DNA from: Darksidea phi | Lineage: Eukaryota > Ascomycota > Dothideomycetes > Pleosporales > Lentitheciaceae | Length of the DNA: 39,465 nucleotides | Direction: 5' to 3' | Assembly: GCA_030770425.1 (NCBI GenBank) | Contig: JASJFT010000317.1 | Coordinates: 1-39,465 of the forward strand | Notes under the pieces: model-generated | Seen by the model: the letters and a program-made list of their open reading frames with translations, nothing else | Told to the model about the DNA's origin: nothing | Database searches by the model: none | Translations under genes and position numbers: made by a program | Shown here: positions 21,640 through 32,791 of the stretch, one piece after another | Layout of the letters: every line of letters starts with the position of its first letter | Position numbering within the stretch: the first letter of the stretch is position 1

Positions 21640-22580
21640 ATAAGGGACCTATTATTTTTTCGGGTACCTAGTCTATCGGTCCGAGAACGAGAAGTAATCG
21701 CTAGGGGGTATATATAAAGTATTATTAAAAGACTATAATAAGAAAACGAGGATATTCTCTAAGATAGACTATATTTATATCGATCTATAAGCTCTATAAA
21801 GAGTATTAAGCGATAATAAGCTTATAGAACTTATAGATCGATATAAATATAGTCTATTTCGTTAAGTAGTATCGGACCTTAAGAGGTTTCTATAGACCCC
21901 TCTAGCGGACCGTAAAACGATCTAGTAGTTAACGTAGTTTATCTAAGTAGAAAATAATACCAACTCCCTATCTACTCTTTAGGTAGACTACGCGTTTAAT
22001 ATATATAAAACCTAAGAGTAGATTATTCTACTTAAGAATATCTATACTAGTATACTTAAAAGACTATATTCTCTCTAGCTATACGAGGCTTATATAAATA
22101 GTAAGCTCCTCGTTATTACTATATATACTTATTCTACCTTAGAGCCGGGCTATTACTAGTTCCTATAGTCTAGAATACCTTACTTTCGGAACTAGGTATA
22201 TTAGTACCTTACGAGGTATAACCCTTAATAGCGGTCTCTTCCGTAATAAGGGTATAGGATTTATACCTACGAGTTTAATAATATAATAGCTACTACTTAT
22301 TTAAATATTATATTATACTTTTATATTATAAGATCCTATAACGCGACCCTCTATACTCTAACTACTAGCGTCTAATAGAATAGTAGCTAATATACTAGTA
22401 CTTATATTTAACTATCTAGTTATAGGCTCCTTTCGCGGGACTTAGGTACGTAGAGGGCTTATAGTCTTAATAGCTTTTATTAATTATACTATATATAATA
22501 GTATACTTCGATATAATATATACTAAGTAGTCTATTATTACTAGTATTTAGAGGCGAGGATAGGAGCTAAGGTCTATTAT
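21640..22580 (-). pseudogene. X3: inverted partial copy with a minus-strand coding remnant (unidentified)
   Basis: On the minus strand, 22577-22482 matches one B unit of X2, and 22480-22340 matches the sequence that follows the B array in X1 (about 15276-15440). The family is therefore present in reverse orientation about 1.2 kb from the X2 array. Further down (22310 to about 21640) the minus strand has a fairly open frame: KLVGINPIPLLRKRPLLR, VLIYLVPKVRYSR, GFIYIKRVVYLKSR, GVGIIFYLDKLR, with scattered TAG/TAA. I do not see this frame in X1, so it may be a different gene joined here or a part of the family missing from the other copies. I do not recognise it. Confidence 0.42.
21765..21856. 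repeat. Perfect 27-bp inverted repeat
   Basis: Arms at 21765-21791 and 21830-21856 are exact reverse complements over 27 bp, with a 38-bp centre. Nothing around it looks like a mobile element end. It lies within the minus-strand X3 remnant. Confidence 0.9.
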
Positions 22581-22624
22581 TCTAGATTTTAACGAAAATA
22601 TAATATAGCGAATTAATAATATAC

Positions 22625-22874
22625 CCTAATACTTATCTAATAAATAGAATATAATATATTAAATAGTTTACTAGTACTCGTATAAGGTATATACGCGGCG
22701 TAGAGGCTATTATATAAGTATATAATATACGCGAGTAAATATAGAACGTCCTAATACTTATCTAATAAATAGAATATAATATATTAAATAGTTTACTAGT
22801 ACTCGTATAAGATATATACGTGATATAGAGGTCGTTATATAAGTATATAATACGTACGAGTAAATATAGAATAA
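22625..22874. repeat. 125-bp tandem duplication
   Basis: Two copies begin CCTAATACTTATC at 22625 and 22750. They differ mainly by transitions, in the CGCGGCG versus CGTGATA stretch. No coding frame is evident. Confidence 0.85.
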
Positions 22875-22883
22875 CGTTAGAGG

Positions 22884-22958
22884 TATACTATAGGTACGGG
22901 CTAATATTTAATAATATTAAGGATATAGAATAAATATACTATAGGTACGGGCTAATAT
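22884..22958. repeat. Short direct repeat pair, 51-bp offset
   Basis: A 24-bp segment containing GGTACGGGCTAATAT occurs at 22884-22907 and exactly again at 22935-22958. From here to about 23030 no gene is visible; this is the junction with the truncated left end of element 4. Confidence 0.8.
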
Positions 22959-23029
22959 AGAACGCTTATATAATATATACTATACTATATAGTACTATAC
23001 TACGTTTCTTACGATTTTTTCGAAGCGAA

Positions 23030-23507
23030 CTTTTTACTAATAAATAGAAGAAATAATACTCTAATATTATATATACTATTAAAGGAGAACTATTTAATAA
23101 ATCTACGATATACGAAACTAAAGGTAAACTTAGCCTATAGGAATAGAAAAAGGAAAATAAAATACTTAATATAATTAAAATATCTAATAACTAGGATATA
23201 ATCCTAGGAATACTATAGCTCTAAGAAGCTAATCCTTAGATTTAATAGATAAACTAATAAGTATTATTTCTATAATAGAATCTAGACGTAACTTAAGAAG
23301 AAAATAATAATATTCTAAAATAATATAAAAAATAGAAAGAATTATTTATAAAACTAAAGAAAAGTCTACTATAGTACTAGTTTTAGGACTATATAATCCT
23401 ACTATAAGAAGGAAAAACTCTAGGATTTAAACTAATCTATAAGTTAACTAAAGAAGAGAAAAAGATTATAATAAAGTATCTTAAAGATAATCTTATAAAA
23501 AGGTATA
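23030..23507 (+). pseudogene. Element 4, left fragment: protease-RT linker and RT start
   Basis: Plus-strand Ty3/gypsy pol fragment, same family as element 3. The sequence from about 23050 matches the reverse complement of element 3 around 35000-35300. It ends with YKLTKEEKKIIIKYLKDNL, the conserved start of the reverse transcriptase fingers, and is cut at 23507 by the insertion of element 3. The rest of the RT continues at 37959. To the left it stops matching near 23030, so the gag and protease part of element 4 is missing. Stops are TAA/TAG. Confidence 0.82.
23503..23507. repeat. 5-bp target-site duplication GTATA, left copy (element 3)
   Basis: GTATA directly left of the LTR at 23508, repeated exactly at 37954-37958. 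Confidence 0.88.
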
Positions 23508-23952
23508 TATTAAATAGGGTCCGGGCCTAATAGGTTATTTAGCCTCGTTTAGGGTTTATACTTAAGATAGAAAAGAGAGGAGTTAAAATAAAGGGTAATA
23601 GTTTAATTATATTAATAGGTAAGAATTAATCTAGATTTAAAATTAACTATAAAGAAGAAAGACTATCTAGAAGATTCGTAATTATTATTATATATTAATT
23701 TAGTTCCCTTAGATCTATAGCTCTATACCTATAGATCTACTAAGCTATAGCTCCGTAGCTCTATCTTAATAAATCTACTAAGCTATTACGTAACCTCTTA
23801 GATCTATTCTTACTAAGGTATAGATCTATTATATAACTTTCTATTCTCTAATTATAAGATCTACGTCGTATTCTTTATTAGAACTAGTAATTAGCTCGAT
23901 TTCTAGTAGTTTTATTTACTAGTAGTCTATAGTATATATTTAGTTTATAATA
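23508..23952 (-). repeat. Element 3 LTR, 3' copy
   Basis: 445 bp, colinear with 37509-37953, beginning TATTAAATAGGG and ending TTATAATA; the original TG...CA ends have decayed to TA. It contains several near-copies of TAGATCTA-type short repeats around 23710-23830. Confidence 0.92.
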
Positions 23953-23967
23953 CTATCTCCCCTCTTT
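23953..23967 (-). promoter_or_regulatory. Polypurine tract of element 3
   Basis: On the minus strand the bases abutting the 3' LTR are purine-rich (AAAGAGGGGAGATAG), the expected plus-strand priming site. This supports the minus orientation. Confidence 0.75.
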
Positions 23968-24079
23968 AAACCTTTAGCTTAGAGGTTATCCTAGGTCTAG
24001 TATTTAGCTATATTAATATTAGGACCCTACCTTAAGAGGTCGTTATTATCCGTTATAGTATTATATAAAACTCGAGAAT

Positions 24080-24640
24080 ATATTATACTTACTAATAAGA
24101 TTCTTTATTATAACTCTAAAATATTTTCCTATAGTTATTATTCTTAGTTAGAAATATTATATATTACTTCGTCTAAAGATAGTAGATATTATAAGATATA
24201 TATTTATATTAATATACGAGGTTTCTATTATATATCTAATATCTTATTATTAGAAGGTTTATTTATACTAAGTAGTAAAACTTATATATTAGGGCTTATT
24301 ACTATTAGTAAGATCCGTTAACTATATAAAAGAGAAACTTTAATAGTAGCTAAAGGAGACTTAAAAAGCTTAAAATAAGCTTCTTAATAAACTAGTAAAG
24401 GCTCGGATACGAGTATATCGTTTAGAGAAGTAGAGGATAGTCCTTTATAAGAAATTAGTAGTATAATCCTAGACGTTAGAAGCTAAGCTAGATAAAGAGG
24501 AGACGAAGCTTTAATAGTTAGGATAGTAGGAGGATCTAGAGGTCTCTTTAATCGCTTTAGACGTCGCTTGTAACGTTATAAATAATATTACTCTTTCTAG
24601 TTCGTTAAATACCTCGTACTATACTATAGATAGTATTAGT
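24080..24640 (+). pseudogene. Possible antisense accessory gene of element 3 (brtn-like)
   Basis: Opposite to gag-pol and in the same slot as the antisense genes of elements 1 and 2. The clearest part is about 24380-24560, reading NKLVKARIRVYRLEK and, after stops, a stretch with LEAKLDKEETKL, a heptad-like leucine/glutamate/lysine pattern fitting a coiled coil. I could not place a start codon or a cysteine cluster with confidence, and the limits are approximate. Its 3' end faces the end of pol tail to tail, as in element 1. The rest of 23968-24640 shows no other gene. Confidence 0.4.
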
Positions 24641-24649
24641 CTTCTTAAT

Positions 24650-25349
24650 TTACTATAAGATAAACTTATCTTATCTTTAGATTTCCTTTAAGATTATAGT
24701 TTTAGTACTCTATAAGCTTCTTAAAATAATTAAGATTATCTTCGGGTTCTTAGATTCGTTTTTATAGTCTTCTATTCTTATCTATCCCTTACTATTAGAT
24801 TAGATAGTAGTTTTTTCTATTTCTAACGTTATAATCTAGGATTTCTTCTACTTTCTATTCTTTATTATCTTCTCTATATATATCTACTTCGTATACTACT
24901 AGTTTAGTATCCTATAGTACTTTTTCTAGTAGACTTATATAGAATGTAGGGTAGATTTTTATTTATAGGGATAGTCTTAGTTAATAGTTTATAAGTAAGA
25001 CTTATTTTTTAATCTTATAGGGTCCGATCTTAGTATAGTTTAGTTTACTATTAGGTTACTTACTCTTAATATTTTTTCGTAGTAATTATACCTTTTCTCC
25101 CTCTTTAAAAGCGGGTACTTTCTTTTACTTCTTATTATAGTATTTACTTATTCTATTTTAAAGAAATTTTATATCTTCCTTAAGCTATTAGTATATTTAT
25201 AGAATAATTTTTACTATTTCTTCTCTATTTTAACTATAAGATTAAAGTTATTTAGGTTTCTTATATATTTCTAGTTCGATTCTATAGTTTATAAAAAAAG
25301 GTATTATCTTTATTACGTTATATTATAAACTATTATATATAAATTATAC
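24650..25349 (-). pseudogene. Element 3 pol, C-terminal part: integrase end and chromodomain
   Basis: Continuation, on the far side of element 2, of the integrase interrupted at 32792. Reading leftwards there is a stretch like FKEGEKV-x-LLRKNIKSK, then KIGPYKIKK and a YPTFYISLLEK segment (the conserved post-core region of gypsy integrases). A chromodomain follows at about 24722-24850 (EEILDYNVRNRKNYYLI, then EPEDNLNYF). Stops replace several tryptophans and glutamines. The end of the protein is not certain. Confidence 0.8.
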
Positions 25350-25354
25350 TATAG
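25350..25354. repeat. 5-bp target-site duplication TATAG, left copy (element 2)
   Basis: TATAG directly left of the LTR at 25355, repeated exactly at 32787-32791. The target was the integrase gene of element 3. Confidence 0.88.
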
Positions 25355-25789
25355 TATTATACGTTATACGTACTTTAATATAGGATCCGGGTTAGGGCCG
25401 ATAGTACATTTATCGTACTATTAGATTTTAATAGGTTAAGGTTAAGTTAATAAATTCTATTACTAGAATAACTACTTAAGGAAAGATCTAATCTTATCCG
25501 TAAGCGTTAGATAAACTAAAGAGAATTAACTATAAGGAATTAAAATAGAAAGTCTAAGAGATCCTCCGCCCTCTTATACCTATCCTTATTCCTTAAGGTA
25601 GTAGTAGTAGTAGTAGAAGTAGTAACTTTTATAGCTTCTATAACTTCTATAGTAATTATAGAAGTAGTTATCTTAGTAACTTCTATAACTTCTAAGTTAT
25701 ATAATATTAGATTACTAACTAAGCGTAGCTTAGCTATTCTAGTTACGTTAGAGCTTACCCTATATCCTTCTAATTCTAGGGTTATAATA
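25355..25789 (-). repeat. Element 2 LTR, 3' copy
   Basis: 435 bp, gap-free with 32352-32786; about two dozen differences by eye, all transitions. Its outer half matches element 1 LTRs. Its middle is different, with a GTA microsatellite (about 25598-25615) and imperfect ACTTCTATA repeats that can form a hairpin. Confidence 0.92.
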
Positions 25790-26033
25790 TTCGCTTCCTC
25801 CTTCTAAGCTTTGTCCTTAAAGATTTTATTATATCTACTATACCCTAGCTAGTAGTACCCTTACTTAGTAGGTTCTTTTTTCTAAACCGTACTATACCCT
25901 ACGTATATATACTATACGGTCTATCCGGAGCTATAGTTATTCTATCTTTTTAGTAATATATAAGAGTAATTAATCCGCCGTCTATACGGGGTTAACTACC
26001 CTCTATCTTTAATTAACTTTCTAGGTTCTAATA

Positions 26034-26609
26034 ATACCTAAGACTCCTATAATAACTCGTTCTAAATATTATTATTATCTTATAAATCGTCTATTTACTT
26101 ATTCTTATCCTATATTAATACCCTATTTTTATTATTATACCGTACGGCTTCCTTAAACTTATTATATTAACCTTTAGTCTAGTTTTTATATAGAGTATAT
26201 CCGTCGTAGATCGAAGTATAACCTAGTAGTAACTAAGAGAGATTAGGTAAAGGTAGATAAATAGAAATTTAACCTTTAGATTAAGTTAGACGCTACGCGT
26301 ACTACTTATAATAAGACTTTTATTTAAATAGCTAAGCTTTATACTCGTAAGGCTTATCTCTTAAAGTAGCTTCGGGACCTAGACTATTATAATATTAAAA
26401 TACGCCGTCGCGAGCTTATATTCCTTAAAAAGCTAGACTAGTTAGAGGAAGCTAAACGTTCTACTTCTTCTAACTTACTCGGGTTACTATAGTAACCCTT
26501 ACTATATAAGTCTACTAACTTCTTCTTCCTAGATAGTTAGGAGCCTCTACCTCTAGATACTTCTAGTAATACCGTTTAACTAGCTTCTAGTAGTCCTATA
26601 GGTTCTTAA
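26034..26609 (+). pseudogene. Antisense accessory gene of element 2 (brtn-like), RIP-inactivated
   Basis: Counterpart of the antisense gene at 2370-2930. The start is now ATA (26034-26036), followed by CCT-AAG as in element 1. The terminal stop TAA (26607-26609) is in the same frame, giving 191 codons against 186, so length differences between the copies are whole codons. That suggests the frame was under protein-level constraint before RIP. The C-terminal third aligns clearly (tail after the coiled-coil region, around 26455-26600). The N-terminal cysteine region is too mutated to read. The 3' end overlaps the end of pol. Confidence 0.62.
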
Positions 26610-29600
26610 TTAGTTCCTATATATTCTAGCTAGTAGGCTATTCTATCTACTTAACTAAATATTTCTACTAATAACCGAACTTTTATAGTTTCTAGATTTT
26701 CTTAATCTTATACTTCTCGTCTTTAAGTTCGATATTAGTAGCTACTTCGGTATCTTCTAGTACTAGTTCTAGTAACGATACGTAAAATACTAGGTATATT
26801 CTTATACCTTTAACTAGTCTTAGTCTATAGTTAACTAGTCCTATCTTTTCTTTAATTTCGAATAGTCTAATTTATAAATTATCTAGTTTATTATATAGTT
26901 ATTTAGTTTTTAAATTCCGTTATAAAAGGAAAACTTTATCCCCCTTCTTAAGGGTCGGTCCCTCGAGTCTTCTTTTATTTACTATTTTAACTATTATAAG
27001 GTTCCTATATACTATCTACGTACTAAGTTCTTTATATAATTCTTATATTAAATAGACCTTTTCTTCTACCCTAGTAGATATACTCTTAATATCCTTTAGA
27101 TCTCTATAAGTTATTAGCTTATATCTATAGTTTACGTAGTATAGTAAGTATTTAGTTATTATAGACTTCTTACTATTATATACTAATTATACTATTAGAA
27201 GTAACTTAACCTAGTTATTCTATAACTTATTAATATAGAACCTTAGGTACTCTTTTAGAGTCTAGTTCGTACGTTCTATCTAACTATCTATCTATAGATA
27301 AAAGCTAATCGATAGCTTTCTTTTAATTTTTAGTTTTATAAGTAGTATACTCTAAAACTTCGAAGTAAATAGTTTATTTCTATCTATAAGGATCTATTCT
27401 AGTAATTTATAATTAGTAATAAGTATTCTTTTAACCTTATAAGCTATATTTTCTACCGTAATTACTTTATTTATTAGGATAAAGTATACTATCTTAGTTA
27501 ACTAGTCTATAATTACTATAATTATATTATATAATCTCCCTAATCCTAGTTTTAATAATAATAGTAACTTTACTATAAAGTCTATTATAACGTAAGTCTA
27601 TAGTCGTATAGGTAGTACTAACGATTAGAGTAACCTATAGGACTTATATCTCTTAGATTTATTCTTAGAATATTCTAAATAGTTATCTATTACTTTCTAA
27701 ACTTTCTCTCTTATATTAGTAAGTAGGTATTCTCTATCTATATATCTAACTATTTCGTTAATTCCTAGGTATTCTAGTATCTTACTCTCGTAGATTTCCT
27801 ATATAAGGTCTCTTCTAAGACTTAGTAGTATATAAGGCCTTATCTCCGAATCGTTTATTAGAGTAGAATATTCTTCCTTATCGAAGTATATATCGTCTTC
27901 CTTTAATATCCTATTAGCGTCTCTAATAGTTTTTTAGGTCTTATTTCTCTATTTTTTCTTAATATCTACTACTACCGTAATCTTAGCTAGCCTTATATAG
28001 TTATAAATAAGAGTTTCGTTAGATTTCTTTTATAAGACTAGTTTATATATAATAGGTTCGTCGGTACCTTAAAGGTCTAATCTTCTACTAAGAGTATCTA
28101 CTACTCTATTTAGTATTTCTAGTTAGTAACTTATCTTAAAGTTATAATCTACTAGTAATTCTAACTATTAAAATTATTATTAATTTAGTTTCTTCGTAGT
28201 CGTAAAACTCGTAAGGTTCTAGTAGTCTATAATAATCTCGATCTTATATTTAGCTCCTATAAGCTATAGTCTCTATTATTTAAATATTAATATAATAGTA
28301 CTAAGTTCCTTATCGTAAATATTATAGTTTACTTCTTCTTTACTAAACTTATATAAATAGTAGAATACTAGTCTCTATTTTCTATCCTCTCCCTACTAGG
28401 TAAGTATTACTTCTAGTATATAGTCTAATATATCTATTTCTACTCTAAGAGGTCTTATTAGGTCGTATATTTATAATATAGGTACCGATATAAATAGGTT
28501 CTTAAGCTTATTAAAAGCTTCCTATTATTTCTAGTTCTACTAGAATCTTTTTTCTTTCTTAGTTATCTCTATAAGTAGAGCCGTAGTCTTTAAATAGTCT
28601 TTAATAAACTTCCGATAGAAGTTAACGAATTCTAAAAAGGATTATACGTCCTTAACTAATATTAGGGTTAGCTACTTCCTTATAGTCTATACTTTCTTAG
28701 GGTCTATAGATACTCCTTCTTACGAGATAATAAAATCTAGGTATTTAGTTTCCGTCCTATAGAATTTATATTTATCTAGGTAAAGTAGTAACTTATTCTA
28801 CTATAGCTTTCGTAGTACTTTCTTTATATATTCTTTATATTCTTCTAGCGTTCCTTTACTATATATAAGAATATCGTCTAGATATACTATATAGAATACG
28901 TCTAAGTATTTATTTAACGTCCTATTAATAACTAACTAAAATATTACTAGTATATTCGTTAGTCTAAATAGTATAACTCTATACTTATAGAGTCTATATC
29001 GGGTCTTAAACGCCGTATACTTTTTATACCCTTTTACTATTTAAATCTAGTAAAATCCTTCTTAGATATCGAATTTTATAATTTACTTAACTCCTTAGAA
29101 CTAGTCTATAAGTTCTCTAATTAGTAGTAGTAGATACCTATTTTTCTTTATAACGTTATTTAGGTATCTATAGTCTATATAAAGTTATAACTTTCTATTC
29201 TTCTTTAGAATAAATAGAACTAGTAATACTATAGAGCTCTAACTTTCTTTAATATATCCTCTTTCTAAGTTCTTTATTAAGTACTCTTTTAATTCTTCCT
29301 ATTAATCTACTATTAACGAGTATATAGGTTTAGACTTAAGCTTCGTATCTTCTTCTAGGTATATCTTATAATCTTATTCCTAGTACTCTAATAAGTTAGT
29401 TTCTAAATATTCTTCGAATAGCCCTTAGAACTTCTTATAGTCTTAAGGTATTATTAGTCGTAGTTCTTTCTACGTAGTTACGACCCTTTATACTATAATA
29501 ACGTCGACTCTCTATAGGTTCTTCTTATAGATTCTTACGATCTTATAAGGTAAAATTAAGTCTATCCTCCCTCTCTAGGGTATATACTAGATCTTATAGC

Positions 29601-31229
29601 TAGATCTATCTAGTCTCCTAATTTCTACGACTCGAGCTACCTACTTATAGTCTAGTACTTTACGTAGCTTCTAATCTATTTATAGATTATATTTTACTAG
29701 CTAATTATAACTAATAATTATATTAATATCTCTAATTTCTATAATATTAAACCTACGATAGTCTCTAATATTCTCTATCTCTAGGGTTACTTCTTATATT
29801 TCGAGGCGAATTATACCTCCTCTATATTCTATAGATAATCTATCTCTAAGTTCTACTTATATAGATTTTATCTTAGTTTAGTAGAGAATCCTATATTTCT
29901 CTACTATCTATAATAATAGAAGTATAAATTCTACTCTACTATCTATAATAGCTTAGACTTTCTATCTACGAATCCGTACGTCTACTTCTAACTTAGCTAG
30001 TCGTTAGATACTTTCTTATACGATTTATAGAGTTGTCTTTTAGATACTTTTATTAGCGCGACTTTTATATAGCTAATAATAATCTAGTTTTTTAGCTTAT
30101 TATCGTAGATAACCTAATCCTCGAGATTATTATCTAGTTTTTAGATCTTATCCTAGCGTTTATATCGAAATACGGGATAACGTTTATTAGGTCTAGATTC
30201 TCCCTCTTACTAGGAGAATAAGCCGTTTACTCGTTCCTAACCTAGATCTATCGTCTTTCTAGCTTTAATAGGTAGTTTCTAGTTTAGTACCTCTTATAGC
30301 CCCTCTTTCTAGCTTTCTCCTAATAATAGTACGTTCTTATAACTAATTTTTACTTTTTCTTTATTATTCTAGGTATCGTAATATCCTTACTATATATCTA
30401 GGGCTTATAGCTACCTCCTAACTTCTAGATTATTTAGATTATTTCGGTTTTATAGCTAATAGCTATACCTATTATATTATTTAACGAGGTACTCTCGTCT
30501 TTAGAGATTCGGGTAGAAGATATCTTCTTTCCTTCTAACTATAAGTTCTCTTTATACTAGGTATAGAATATATAACCTATTATAGTATATCTAATATATT
30601 ACTTTATAGTTAGATTCCTAATATATAGTTCTATAGTTACTATCCTATTTATACCTCTTAGTATCTACCTTAGTCGATCCTCGTAGCTATCGTCCTATAG
30701 TATATTTTATTAGAAAATATTTCTTATATTTATTATTATAGTAACTATTCTATTCTAGCTATTCTTACTTTTTATATACTACGACCTAATTCTTATAGTC
30801 GTATATATAGTACTTAGTTATTAGATATTCTTTATTAAGAAGATATATATATAGGTAATCCTCTAAGAAAATCGTAGTATTCTTCTTTTATTATATATAG
30901 TACTCGTACTATTCTATATAGTAAGTCTATAATAAGGTATCGTAACCTCGATTCTTATAATTCTATATCGTCTTATAGCCCTCTAGTCCTTAGAGCTTTA
31001 GGGTCTATCCTATTATAGTCTATTCTTAGTCGTTAGTAACGTAAATTAGCTCTTTCGCCTTAGTATAGTACTTAGTAATATATTAACTATTACTATACTT
31101 CTAGTATTTATTATATACTAATTATTAGAAAACTATTTCTATACTAATCTCTTTTAGCTCGTTAAGTTTTAGTTCTCTAACCTCGAGCTCTAGGTCTTCT
31201 TATTAATAAGGAATTTCCTCGTCCGTACT
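26512..31229 (-). pseudogene. Element 2 pol (decayed)
   Basis: Colinear with element 1 pol. The chromodomain is near 26610-26730, the integrase core about 27000-27560, the integrase zinc domain about 27610-27790, RNase H about 28080-28400, and RT about 28860-29330 with YLDDILIYS still encoded at 28858-28884. The protease is near 29930-29960. Stops are dense and are TAA/TAG. The divergent linker with extra sequence lies at about 30130-30330. The C-terminal stop position (about 26512) is assigned by comparison with element 1. Confidence 0.85.
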
Positions 31230-32318
31230 TTCTATTACGTCGAACTATTCTTCTAGAAATAATCCTTAGTTATCTATCTTCTAGTAGATACCTTTAATTA
31301 TATTAATATACTTAGCGCCCTCCTAGTTACCTATATTCTTTTTCTTATTACTATATTCTTTAGCGAAGTATTCCTATATACTATAGCGTAGATATACTTT
31401 TTTATCTTACTATTATTTTATCTTATTTACTAGAACTTTCTATAACTTCTTACCTTACTCGCGTTTCTTATTCTTTAGATACTTCTTTTCTTAGACTATA
31501 TCGACGTCTATTTTATTATAACCCCTATAGAAACTACGTTTAGAAGTTAACTACTCCTTCTTATAGACTCTAACTAGTTCTATAGTATCTCGCTTTTCGA
31601 GCGCTCGTTTATATAATCGGTTATTAATATAGATCGTTATCTTAATTAATTCTACTAGGTCGTCTAGTTTTTTAAGTCTAGATAGCTCGTCTTTAACTAC
31701 TTCCTTAAGTCTATTATAGTACGTAACTATAAGAGGAGTATTATCCTAATTAATCTTATACTATAGTTATTTAAATTTAGTAGTATAGACTCCTACTAAC
31801 TTTATCTATTTTAGTCTCTAAATCTTATACTCTACTTACTAGACTTCGTTAATATCCCTAAAGACTATATATATCTATTCCTTAAAGAAGTTCTAATTTA
31901 TAAATACTACTTTCGTTTTATTATATCGCTTATTTAGAGTTTCCTCGTTAGCTATATAATCGTCGACTAGGGGTTATATCTATACTACCGCCTTCTCTAT
32001 TATATATATACCTACTATAAGGATCCTATCCTAATTACTAGCGAATATAGTAGAGTTAAACTAATAGTATAGGTCTATCTATATAAGAAACGGCTTTAGG
32101 TCTTCCTTATTACTATTATATCTTTTAGATATCTTAACTTTTACTTTCCTACTAAGTTCTACTCTTACCTATTATAGCGCTCCTTATAGTAATACTATAG
32201 TCTACTATATCTCTACTATCTAAGCTACTTATTACTAGATAAGAGTAGCTAGATCTACTATCGGAGCTCCTATTGTACTTCCTCTAGAAGTATTACGTAA
32301 GCTAGATAGAGTTACTAT
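31230..32318 (-). pseudogene. Element 2 gag (decayed)
   Basis: Aligned with element 1 gag. The start codon remnant (ATA) is near 32318-32316. The gag domain is recognisable around 31670-31790. The zinc knuckle near 31363-31402 is destroyed: the histidine also reads tyrosine here (EYFA where element 1 has GHFA). Stops are frequent. Confidence 0.8.
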
Positions 32319-32351
32319 ATTTAACGTAATCTAGATTTAAGATAGTTAATA

Positions 32352-32786
32352 TATTATACGTTATACGTACTTTAATATAGAATCTAGGTTAGGGTCGATA
32401 GTACGTTTATCGTACTATTAGGTTTTAATAGATTAAGGTTAAGTTAACAAATTCTATTACTAGAATAATTACTTAAGGAAAGATCTAATCTTATCCGTAA
32501 GCGTTAGATAAACTAAAGAGAATTAACTATAAGGAATTAAAATAGAAAGTCTAAGAGATCCTCCGCCCTCTTATACCTATCCTTATTCCTTAAGGTAGTA
32601 GTAGTAGTAGTAGAAGTAGTAACTTCTATAGCTTCTATAACTTCTATAGTAGTTATAGAAGTAGTTATCTTAGTAACTTCTATAACTTCTAAGTTACGTA
32701 ATATTAGATTACTAACTAAGTATAGCTTGGCTATTCTAGTTATATTAGAGCTTGTCCCGTATCCTTCTAATCCTAGGATTATAATA
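32352..32786 (-). repeat. Element 2 LTR, 5' copy
   Basis: 435 bp. It contains a perfect 10-bp stem (32632-32641 with 32652-32661) around a 10-bp loop and a GTA microsatellite (about 32595-32612). Ends read TA...TA instead of TG...CA. Confidence 0.92.
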
Positions 32787-32791
32787 TATAG
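32787..32791. repeat. 5-bp target-site duplication TATAG, right copy (element 2)
   Basis: Exact copy of 25350-25354. Confidence 0.88.

Larger units (their letters stand above)
25355..32786 (-). mobile_element. Element 2: chromodomain Ty3/gypsy retrotransposon, sister of element 1, nested in element 3
   Basis: 7,432 bp, with 435-bp LTRs at both ends and a perfect TATAG duplication. It is colinear with element 1 from end to end, including the antisense gene. It is longer by 76 bp, largely in the gag-to-protease linker (about 30130-30330), where the two do not align well. It is far more RIP-mutated than element 1: start codons read ATA, and nearly all TpG and CpA are gone. It inserted into the integrase core of element 3. 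Confidence 0.94.
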
